From assembly GCA_000320545.1 (NCBI GenBank), contig ADNK01000452.1:1-64000 (forward strand): a stretch of DNA of 64,000 nucleotides, written 5' to 3'. Source of the DNA: Bigelowiella natans CCMP2755 (lineage: Eukaryota > Cercozoa > Chlorarachniophyceae). Shown here one piece after another: positions 12,101 through 22,156 of the stretch (the stretch's first letter is position 1; the number at the start of each line of letters is the position of its first letter). A program made the position numbers and the translations under genes. The notes beneath the pieces are model-generated. The model was not told the origin of the DNA and made no database searches. It was given only the letters and a program-made list of their open reading frames with translations.

Positions 12101-13484
12101 ATGCAAGTAGACAATGGAGGATGGCTAGATGAATCTCACTTGTTAGCTTAATTGCAACTGCATTCCTTTCATTCAGTACGTGTAGTACTAGAGTACCCCT
12201 AGTCGATCCTCCTAGCTAGTACAGTACACTAGACTATTGTAGTAGATAGCTAGATGGTCAAGATCGCACCGCCATGCACTACTAGACTAGTGCATGCGAC
12301 AATGATGTAGCTAGACATAACTTTTCCTTTGACACATCTAGACATGCATCATGTGTAGTGTTCATGAAGCGCTGCACTTTTGCTTTTTCTCGATCTGCAC
12401 ATGGTGCGCGTGGCACAATAGACAAAGTAATATCATATATACTATATACAGCTACATCAGGATGACCATTGAAAAAATTTAATTCTTCATTACATCCGTC
12501 TCATATACATGTGGTATTACGTGTCTATATGGCGGGTATTTTTTAGGCACTACGTACACACACTGGGAACATGATTGAGGATGTGATGACATAGCACATG
12601 CACCACATCTGACACATAGCAACATGATGTAATGTGCAATACTCAAATGAGAAATGAATAGCGTCCATCATTAGTGCTTGCGCATCTAGATCTACGGCAC
12701 GACATGCCGACAAATTAATGTAGAAATACGTTACGTTTGGTACATTCTTAAACACATCCTGCTATTACTAGAGCATATCGGCAAAATTTTATCACTGCGT
12801 CCATCGCACCCATTCAACTGCATATCTTCATAAGTTTAAAAAAACGTGATATAATAATGCACGGAGTATGTATCTACGCATGGAGGCATTATTGTGATAT
12901 AATTGGTCTGAAAAATAGGCAAAAAATTATATGGACGTTCGCCCCCTCTATATTTTACTGGATTCACGCGGCCTGCAATAATTTCCCCCCAGAAATATGT
13001 GGCCCACGCTCGTATTCTCATTCAATTATTGCTATATATGTATATCTTCCAAATGCTGCAACCGTCGTCGAGCGCTTCCGTGCAGGGCGGACCGACCGAC
13101 CCGGTTCAAGTAATTGAAAAGTTGACTATAGTACGGTATTAGTAGTAGTGGTAGTTGTAGTAGGGAGTTCTGATATGATACCAGATATGTGCTATGCATC
13201 AGATTGTTATGGGGTTTCCCACACCATGGACATGCGTTACCATCGACGACCTGCTTCTTGTCCGTCGTCGTCCGGATGCTATGCTTGCTTGGTGTGGTGG
13301 TTGTTGCAGGGAAGAGATGCGGAGAAGAATATTGCTGTTGCTGTTGTTGTTGTTGTTGTTTTCTCGGATTTAAATGGAAAAACGGAACCGATGGTATCTT
13401 TCTGCTGATCATCGATCTCTGCCCGCCTCCAGGTGAATATTGGAACGGCTAGTAGACTCGGCTAGTAGACTCTAAGAACTAAAT
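12101..13484. other. Tail-to-tail intergenic region rich in CTAG/CATG words
   Basis: This gap lies between the stop of the plus-strand JmjC gene and the stop of the minus-strand bZIP gene. From 12101 to about 12800 it is crowded with CTAG, GCATGC and TAGC tetra- and hexamers and has no microsatellite. It holds one copy of the dispersed element (12451-12504). From about 13130 it turns to GTA/GTT repeats. A minus-strand frame at 13032-13412 contains a CPWCG pair preceded by DKKQVVDGNA and could be a small exon, but poly-Gln from a trinucleotide run makes it unreliable. Confidence 0.5.
12451..12504 (+). repeat. Dispersed conserved element, copy A
   Basis: This is one of three related stretches in the window. 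It begins GCTACATCAGGATGA and continues with an ATTGAAAA block and an ATTTAAT block, then CATTACATCCGT. The other copies are at 60824-60876 (plus) and 31840-31895 (minus). The match covers about 55 bases with scattered substitutions and no tandem-repeat character. It lies in a tail-to-tail intergenic region. Function unknown. Confidence 0.7.
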
Positions 13485-15282
13485 TTACTGATGATCGTGC
13501 CTCATGAAGGTGTCCAAGCTTGATAACAAGCTGTTCTTACCCAGAAGGCCCTTTTGCAAATTTGAATCAAAACCGAGCCCCGTGCTTGATAGTAAGCTAT
13601 CGCCTCCCAGCTCCGCATCGAGAGATGCGCCAAATCCACTGTGTTTCGGGAATTCAAGTTGAGGCCGATTGAGCTGCTGGTGTTTCAGCTGCATTTGTTG
13701 TCGATGACGCAGTTGTTGCTGTTGCTTTTGTTGGCGCTGTTTCTGTAATTGATGGTGCATCATAGGCTCCTTTTTCGCTCTCACTGAGCCCCTCTTTGTT
13801 CTGCTTTCACGCTTTGAAGACCTTCCATCTTTCATACTTTGGGTCTTCCAGACCGTGTCCAGCACTCCCATGCAACTGGGGTTCTGATGGACCCAGAGCA
13901 ATAGACGCGCGGTTTGTTTTGGGTGGAGAATCTTGGACGTGATTTGCTCCAGAATTCCATGGCGTTTTGTGAGGTGCTTCGAAATGTCCTTCTGGAGGGA
14001 GGCTATCTGGCCCATCAGAAAGTCCAAGTCTTTTTTGAGATCGCGAGCACGATTCTTGTGAGAATTGATCTTGTTCAATTGAGTCTTTGTCAATTTAACT
14101 TCGGAGAGCAAACTTTTCATCATATTATCATTTGAAAGCTGGCTCCCTTGTTGAAGCACCCATAGAGCAAATTTTGTGTCCACACCTGGAACCAGACTCT
14201 CTCGAAGGCTTTGTATCTGTTGAGAACAGGCGTCATCATTTTTAACAACAAATAGTTTTAGTCGAAGTAGGGTCACCTGAGACCCACTGGTCTTTTGGCG
14301 TTTTCGGGAATTCGTAGTGAATGCGGAGATACAGCTCTTCATATCTCGCGACACATCCTCACTGTTGGATTTTGCGACAAGCTTCTGAAGCTTTTCCAGG
14401 ATCTTTTGCTGTTCGTTCTTATGGTTCGCCATTCTATCGAAAGCTCCACTCTTCTGGCGCTGATTTTTACGTAATGACTTCGTTTAATATTATTCAAATT
14501 TTTAACTTCATTTCATTTTATTTCGGGAAGAATCAGATTACCTTGTTGCTGAGAGCGGATAGCTGCTCCGAGAGCGCCTTGGCTTTTTCCTCCAAAGATT
14601 GAATATAGGCTTTCTTTCGTTTCCGACACTGTCTTGCTACTTCTGCCTTTCGAGCTTTCCTCTTTTTGATTTTGTCGTTGGAATCACCACTGTCATTGTT
14701 GTCTGCTAATAAAACCACAAACGAAACATCAGCAACTTCCCGTTCGTAGATGTAATAAACCATGGTTTGTCATTTTCTTTTCGATGGTGTTCTACCTTGT
14801 AACTGTTGCAAGTCAGGGCAACTTGAAGAACTCCTTAATCCAAGAGGCTGCTGGGGAGTGGGTCCAGGCTCCCCAACGGAAGCGGCACCTTTCTTTAGTT
14901 TAAGATTTCCAATTTTGTTATCCTGAAAATGGTAGTGCCGTGTCATTTCTGCTTCGCAAACAAAAAATTCTATAAAGATGAGCACCTGTGATTCCATCGT
15001 GTATAGGTCAAAGCTCGAATCTAATTCGTTCAGTACTGCATGGGACATCGAACGCTTCAAACCGGATGTGGGAGGGTTCGAATTAAACAAGGAACGATGC
15101 GCACTCATTGTAAGTGTATCACTTGACGATGGCGGACCAGATAATCGCATATCATCATCAGCTGGTGAAAATAAGGAATTTGATCCCAGGTTATTTGAAT
15201 TGTTAACTGAAGAGTAGTTTTCGCTGGACGGCCCTAAGCCGAGGTGGCCGACGGATGGAGAGAACAGCATCGGGTCGAACAT
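13485..15282 (-). CDS. bZIP transcription factor
   Basis: This is a basic leucine-zipper DNA-binding protein, expected in the nucleus. Three exons were read on the minus strand: 14796-15282 (ATG at 15280-15282), 14542-14702 and 13485-14459, with phase-matched GT-AG junctions. Exon 1 is Ser/Asn-rich. Exon 2 carries the basic region (KKRKARKAEVARQCRKRKKA), followed by a heptad zipper of the form LEEKAKALSEQLSAL. Exon 3 adds a helical segment containing the motif HPKQTARLLLWVHQNPSC, a Gln/His-rich stretch (QQKQQQQLRHRQQ) and a Leu/Ser-rich tail. A C-terminal extension like this after the zipper is familiar from protist and stramenopile bZIPs (established knowledge, not checked here). A possible 37-nt intron at 14949-14985 would shift the frame, so I read through it. 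Target genes are unknown. Confidence 0.88.
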
Positions 15283-16926
15283 GTTTTAAACCGAGGAAAA
15301 TCTTGAACCCTCAAGGTACAGGACAGTATAGATGATAATACGGAATGCAGGGAAAATTGAATGACAATTTGGACCCAATTGGCTTAGATTCCTTTGAGGA
15401 CTCCGAACAGATGCCAGGTAATTCTCTCTCTCACACAACTCGAATGCTTTCCTCTGCCCCTCCTCTTACGCAGTTGGACTACGATGGAAGTATTTATTGA
15501 AATGCTAGAACCCTCAGATAAAAAATAACGGGAAGGGGAGAGCTGATCTCTGTACAATGAAACGAAGAAAAGGGGGGGGCAGAAGCAGAAGGCTATTTTC
15601 TTCTTCCCTTCTGGGTTTTAAGATTTTGTGTCTTTTCGTTGGTCGTCCAAATTTCCCGAAAATGTTATTTTCTTGGTGCAAAAGTTAGTCGTAAGATATT
15701 TCCATGCTATATTTTGTTAATTCGAATTCGACCCATGCCGTTGGACGTGCATACTTTTTTGCATCAGCGCGACAAGGTACAATTTTTTTTGTTTGTTTAG
15801 ACGTTCTTCATTAAATAGGAGAACAATAATTAAGAGGAATTTGTGTAAATAGATTGCTACAATTTGCCATCAAAATAGAAAAAAACCAGAATACTATGTT
15901 GTCTCATTAATTTATTTGGAATATTTTTGTAAAACTTTCCAGCATATATATTATTTGTAGATCTCAAAATATTTATACCAAATAGACTGAGATTTGCATG
16001 AATATAGGAAATTCCCGGCATTTTCTCTTTTCTTTTCTCTATATGAGCAAAGTAAATGAATCTAGCTTTCAAGTCATTTTAACCCCTACTAAGTCCATGA
16101 AAAATGGTCTAGTTTGTACCAAGTTGATCTAACTTTAGAGTGGATCCTTCTCTCTAAGTTCTCTCGCAAAGTTAAACTAGTTTGAGATATAAATTGTGCG
16201 AGGAAAAAAGGACTCATAGAAAATTCCCCATTGATTTAGCATTAGTTTGTCACATGAAGAAGCTATCTTTTGAAAAAAACTCTATATTTATTCTTGAAAA
16301 GAGGCAATGGAATCCATGAAAATGCTTACAATCAACAGTCAAATCAAAAAGGAAGCCTAAAATAAGTAAGAGTACAACTCTGTTACCAACACTCACGCAC
16401 AACCTTAAAAGCGACTATTTTTAATGAACGCTAACATTGGATTTTTAAAAATACTATAAAACGCATAGATTATTTGATCTATTTTATTTTTGACTGTGCT
16501 GGGTTTTGCCTTTTCACAACCAGAAGAAGTGGCAGATTTCAGCAGCCATAAATTTCCTTTTCTTGTAGATAATCACAGTTACTGCCGGCATTCGGAGGAG
16601 AAAAGACGAAGAAAAGAGAGTTAATGGCATCACGGGCGGGAAGGAAAGGCTCTCTCCCGGAATCTCAGCAAAAGCGCCGACGAATAAATAAAAAATGAAT
16701 TTAATATCTCGGCTAAAATTTGAAGGCCGCAGAAAAATACAATAAGCACAGGATAAATATATCCAAACTAAATTTATCGAAAATCACCAGGAAAAAGTAA
16801 AATTGCATGACATTATTTCACTGCGTCATCGAAAATGTAAGTCGCTTAAGCTTGATCAGAATATTCTCTTGTTTTCGTTGCTCTGAATCCTACAAAATCT
16901 CAACGGCCATCAACCGATTTATCACA
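15283..16926. promoter_or_regulatory. Divergent intergenic region between the bZIP and SAP genes
   Basis: This head-to-head gap of about 1.6 kb is AT-rich and has no long microsatellite. Short A/T runs are common between 15600 and 16800. A pyrimidine-rich stretch lies near 15420-15470. The CTAG/CATG texture seen in tail-to-tail gaps is absent. It presumably contains the promoters of both genes; no specific motif was recognised. Confidence 0.35.
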
Positions 16927-17666
16927 ATGGCTACTGAACAGGTGCGTCCAGAACCTTCAATCTCAGATGATATATTGACCTTTCCCTCTGCTTTCAGATG
17001 TCATACCGAGAACTCCAAGCTCTAGCTAAGGAACATGGAATTCCTGCAAATCAGAAGAAAGTGATTCTGGTTGAGAAATTAGCGGAACTGGAAAAATCCA
17101 ATAAAGAAAATAAGGAGAAGTCCTCTAACACAGCCCCAGTTAAAAGCAACAAGGTATCGAAAAGCGAGAAGGAACGTTGCGCAAAAAAACTTCCGCGTGA
17201 ATCATTGGGAAAGGAGGTGTGGAAATGGGCAAAAAACGAGGGGGAAGAAGTCCTTAAAGGTTGTGTAATGGCAACTATCAACCAGGTTGAGAAGATGAAC
17301 GAGGATAAGCCGGACATAATCTCCTTCAAAGATTGGAACCTAGAAGAAATGACTAAAAAACCTAAAGAAAACACTCACATTCGATTCGTTTACGATAAAA
17401 ACGGCGAAAAGATCATAGGAGAAGAGAAGGTTGAAGATGAGGATGTAGAGGATGCAAAATATCCTGTGGTTCAGGATGAGCCTGCCGCTGAAGATGAAGA
17501 CGACGAAGAGATCAATGAAACCGTCGAGAGAATGCCAGATCCTCCTGCAGAAACTTTCGAGCCGCGATCGCTTACAGATGCTCGATCACGCGCAAGTGGA
17601 TGTCTTCCTCCAGGATCAATCTCTGTTGAGGGTGCTCCTGGTCCAAATCATAAACGACTCGATTAA
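16927..17666 (+). CDS. SAP-domain nuclear protein
   Basis: A two-exon gene. Exon 1 is only ATGGCTACTGAACAG (16927-16941). A 56-nt intron ends in a clear TTTCAG at 16992-16997, and exon 2 runs 16998-17666. The protein is about 227 residues. The N-terminus reads YRELQALAKEHGI then KKVILVEKLAEL, the two-helix SAP motif used for DNA binding in chromatin and RNA-processing proteins. Next come a Lys/Glu/Asn-rich linker and a segment with EVWKWAKNEGEEVL and ISFKDWNLEEM that I do not recognise. A strongly acidic tail ends in Pro/Ser/Arg-rich sequence. The SAP assignment is confident; the process served is not known. The second ATG at 16998 is an alternative start if exon 1 is untranslated. Confidence 0.8.
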
Positions 17667-18742
17667 TACCGAAAGCTTATGAGACAATCTGCATAGTGTT
17701 TAGTGCTCTATATATATGATAGACCAATAAGGTGCCAAGCAGAGACAGCATTGGCACCTTACACTGGCTGCAGCATTTTATTTAATTAACACCTACAACC
17801 GTGATCACGGGGAGTTAATACACCAGCATTAGATACACGATGTGCTCGTCGTATGTAGCGTACAGCAAGACAATCTAAAGCTGTGCACCCTCACACCGCT
17901 AACATATGTTCGTTGAGTTATGATTCGAGATGAGCGCTACATGAGACGTGCTAGCGTGTACTAAGTATACCGTATGTTGAGGCACTCTCGTCCGCATTTA
18001 TTGATGACTAAGTAGTAGCAGCACACATTACTGCCAGAGTTACTTATGAATCCCGACGCACATGTGTAGTTATAGGTACATATGAACTACATGATGTACA
18101 CATGAAGTAGACGGCATACACGTATAGGGACATTTATGTCCATATAAGCAGTCTGGGCATACAGAGTCAACTAAGAGCGTGAATAATACAACATGTCTGA
18201 TGAGACCTACGTATACACAACAACATTGTTCTGCTAACGACAATGCTAGAATGATGCGGCGATGCGGCATGCTAGCTAGCTAGCATGGCTTGCTTGCCAA
18301 ATGAGCAAGCTATCATCTAGTCATGTTTACATTATTATCGTTGATGTCACGTCGCCAGCGGAAGTCTAGAAGTCAGCAGACTAGCAGACGCCATGCTAGC
18401 TAGCTAGCATGTAGCTAGCATGCTAAAATGCTAGTATTCTCCTGCAAGCCTGCTAGCCTGGTTGTTGTTGCATGCTAGCATGCATGTATTCGTTTAATTG
18501 CTACTGCAGCAACCAGCATCTAGGCATACATATCTAGCACTAGCTAGACTAGAGCATATTTACGTCTTAGAATATCTTAAGGACGGGTGGGAAGCAGCAA
18601 ACAAACTAGCAAAGCTAGAAAGGCCTTCCTAGCTCCGGTGTATAGCTAGATAGGTGGGGTTCATCCAGACTAGCAGAACCGATCAACAATAAACAATAAA
18701 CCTGTAGTCTAGCATGTTAAAAGTACAATTTTCATCATCATA
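17667..18742. other. Tail-to-tail intergenic region rich in CTAG/CATG palindromes
   Basis: This gap lies between the stops of the SAP gene (plus) and the NHL gene (minus). Apart from the hairpin at 17729-17760, it is a field of short palindromic words, densest from 18250 to 18660, where GCTAGCTAGC, CATGCTAGC and TGCATG recur. There are no microsatellites, no convincing ORF, and no copy of the dispersed element. Confidence 0.55.
17729..17760 (+). terminator. Perfect 10-bp hairpin downstream of the SAP gene
   Basis: AAGGTGCCAA (17729-17738) is perfectly inverted as TTGGCACCTT (17751-17760), with a 12-nt loop. It lies 63 nt after the stop codon, so it falls in the 3' untranslated region or just beyond. 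It resembles 3'-end stem-loops in general, but it does not carry the usual histone consensus as far as I can tell. The role is inferred. Confidence 0.4.
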
Positions 18743-19824
18743 TCATTCATAAATTTCAACTCTATTCAAGCCTGTGTTGAATTGGCGGGTTCCGGTTTTC
18801 GGTTTATCCTTAAAGAGGACTTGCCTATGACGCATCTCATCTGGTGCATCTACGTAACCAATACCCCGTTCAGCTCTCTTGCGCCTCATTTTCTTCCTAT
18901 AACGGGCCCTGCGGTAGCGTGTTCCAGACTTCAACTTTTTGTCCCTGCGCATCATCCACGCCAAATCATCCGGGCGCAGCTTAGTCGAGTCAATGGCTCC
19001 CTCAGTTGGTAGTGCGTCAACTTCTACACCGGCGGCATTGTCGTCATATTCATCATCGTCTGAGCTTGCACCCTCCTGTAGCTCCTCGTCGTGCGCTCCC
19101 TGCAGATGTTTGGAGAAAGAGCGCGAGCGCATCTTTATCTTACGTATTTTGTGGTTTCGCATGTCGCACGCATACACGATGCCGGAAGGGTGCGCTGCTA
19201 ATCCAGCAGGCATGTTGAACTTAGCGTGTTGCCCGACGCCGTCGTGCCACCCGCGGGAGAAGTTTCCGCCTAAATATACGTTCGTTCAGTCAAATCGTCA
19301 ACTTGTCCATGTACACGAAAACAACCGCTGCGCCTTACATCCATACCCCCTTCCCTTCGAGCTTACCCCCATCCTTTTATCTAATCCAATTCCCTAGGTA
19401 CCTTTCGGGGGACGGCCGGCAAGACAGTGCATAGCACCGTCAACGCCAATCTTCCAAATTGCATGACGGAGGCTATCGGAGACGATGATGTCACGAGTCC
19501 CGTTCACTACAGTTACGCCTGCTTGCCGTATCATTGCGCCGTGTCGATTCCTTTGAATCTTGTCGTGGTACGTTGTATTTAGTTCACTTTTCTGCCCAAG
19601 AATCTCCAGCTTCGTGCCCATGATCTCCTCTGTGTTGAACCCGGGCTTCACCCGTATAACCTGATCTATTGAAGCCGCAACAAGACTACTATCGTGCGGA
19701 TCAAAAGCTAAACCGTAAGGGCAATAAAAGTTGGATTTCTGTGACGTGTTCTTCTGCATCGCGAGGGCACGGAGGTCATACCTAAGTTAAAAGACAGACC
19801 GGTACCATGAGCGACAAATGTGCG

Positions 19825-19861
<37 letters not shown>

Positions 19862-21217
19862 GGGGGGGAGAGAGAGTTACGCATTCGAGAATATAACACA
19901 TGAACTTTTCCATCCTCGTCCTCCCCAAGAATCAACATAGATGACATGTCACTAGAGTGGACATTCAAAATTGCATTTGCGGTCAAAACGTACAATCGGG
20001 GTGTCGCAGGGAGCCATTGTCTCGAAGACTCCTCCAGCCTCTTCACAACTCCGTCGGTTGCATCAATAGCAAAGATGTTGCCTTGGCCGTCACTCGTGAT
20101 GCCCAGCGGAGAGATACCAGGGAATTCGTCCGAGCTCCTGACGTTGAAGAGCAAGCCACCCTCTGCGTGCCCGCCCTCCCACACGTCCTCGTCCTTCACG
20201 GGGACAGGATGTGATTCGATTTTGTACCGAATCACGCTGGTCACCATCGAAACAAAGATCTCCCCCTTGTGGTTAACCGTTAGGGAACGACACCGTCCGA
20301 GGGGGGTCGGAAGCTTGATCGTGGCTCGCGTGCGGCCGTCGTTGGAGATGCGCAGGATCTGCGTCCCGGAGCCCTTCTCGACCGAATCGAGGATGAAGAC
20401 ATCCGACGTGTTGTGGTGATCCACGGCGACATCCTGCGGGAAGCTGTCAAACTCGATGTAAGTGGCCTTCTTGGTGCTCATCGTTTTGCCGTAGTAGCCC
20501 GTGATGAGTCGCTTGCGAGTCGTCACCTTTGTGTACGTGGTGACAAAGGGGGAGACCGCTTTGGAGATGATCGCCTGCCCCTTGAGGACGGAGCTGCCGG
20601 CTCCTTCTACTTCAAATCTGCAAACAGACTCCATGGCCTCACGCAGGAACACCGGGAGTGGCACTTCACCACGAAGCTCATTGATCACACGATCGCCGCC
20701 GCCGCCCTGAATATCGTCTGCGCCATCCCGTCGTTCCATCGTCGAGGAGAGAAACAAGATCGAGAGCTCGGGGACTTGCAGTGACCAGAGCTGAGAGAAC
20801 ACAGACCTCAGGTCCAGCCGCACGTCTCCCACCACAAAAAATGAGGATGACGACGCCGCCGCCGGTGAGGAGGGATGCTGATTCTCCGCGTCGTCATGTT
20901 CGGTACGACGAGAAAGCGCCACAGTAACCGTCTTGGAGAACCCTTGATGCGTAGCCAATGTGGTCGCCGTCGGAGTGGCTTCTGTGCCTCCTCCAAGACT
21001 AATGTTGCCTGCACTGAGTTCCAACCCCACTGCGTAGCTGTGAGAGTCGCCGCCACCGCTAGGCTGACGGTGATAAAGTGCTGCTGCTGCGGTGGCTTTC
21101 TGCACATGAAATGCCACCTTTATTTGAATGGCGGTCACTCCTCGTGCTATCAGTGAGCGGAAACTCTCAAGGATGCTGCTGTGCTGCAGCGATAATGATG
21201 ATGCCTATAATATGTGC

Positions 21218-21253
<36 letters not shown>

Positions 21254-21926
21254 ATTCTGTGCCCTTATTTTCTGAAAGTGTGCAGTATGCGACCCATACG
21301 ACCACGCTGCTAATGGCTGACTGAGTTAAAATAGTTGTTTTCACGTTCTTCCATCTAGCGCCCCACCTGGCTTGATGCTGCTTCTACGGCTGAAGGAGGG
21401 TTACTGCCTAAATATCCTTGGCTCCGCATCTCTACGATAATCTTGTCATAGTCGGCGTTAGCGTCGCGCGTTTTATACAACGACAGCACATGTTCCCAGC
21501 TGAGTCCCTCACTCGCAGGGCATCCAACAATGCCGCAGAAACTTGTGTACCTATATCACAGGCACACAAGTAATATACAGCAGCAGGAAAGAAGACTGCA
21601 CTCAATCTCAAGAACGGGATACCCATAAGAAGGTGCGTGCGTGTGCGCATAGAGAAGGTAGGCGTCAGGAAACATGCCTTTTTTGTACTCTCTCTATGGT
21701 GAATGCCAGCCTGTACAAGCAGAGTGTCCCATCACCTTTCACGTGTAAGACGCATGCTTTGCATGAGCTTGAACCAGTGCGTGAGGTCTTCGAAACCCCA
21801 CTTTCCATCCTCGTCCTGATCCATGTATTCGAAGATGAGCTCCAGCACTTTGTATCTCAGTGCGGCCCCTTCGTCTCTGCTCTTGCCGTCCGCCCTCACA
21901 TGCTCTGCGACTCCGCCCTTGCTCAC
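18743..21926 (-). CDS. EF-hand / NHL-type beta-propeller protein (may be the 3' part of a larger gene)
   Basis: Minus-strand exons: 21736-21926, 21367-21550, about 19883-21183, 19402-19781 and 18743-19269. The first exon holds an EF-hand, LIFEYMDQDEDGKWGFEDL, with acidic residues at the calcium positions. The second encodes an unfamiliar segment (FCGIVGCPASEGLSWEHVL). The long third exon and those after it form a beta-propeller with NHL-like blades, for example FPQDVAVDHHNTSDVFILD, GITSDGQGNIFAIDATDG, CPYGLAFDPHDSS and MPAGLAAHPSGIVYACD followed by NHKIRKIKM. The C-terminus is acidic then Arg/Lys-rich. There is no ATG at the start of the first exon (it begins GTG after an AG acceptor), so an upstream exon must exist. 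The preceding exon on the same strand (ending 22181) joins in phase. The junction after 19883 fits only a GC donor. Confidence 0.72.
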
Positions 21927-22156
21927 CTGACGAGGAGGGGGAATAGGAATAGGAGGGGGAGAGGAGGGAAGGGGGTGGTTCTATTAGAACAATAAGAATA
22001 CGACAGGGCCACAGTGGGAGGCAGCATAGGAGCTGAGAGCATTACGCAATTAATAATTGTGGAGAATGATAGTGCCATCACAACCCTCCTGATGTCTCTC
22101 TCTGCTCTTCATATCTCTCACATCAATAATAGCTCTCCTTTCATTCATTCCATCCA

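Noticed and set aside
14949-14985. 37-nt GT-AG intron within bZIP exon 1
   Set aside because: Removing it would shift the frame. Reading through keeps the frame open to a phase-matched donor at 14796.
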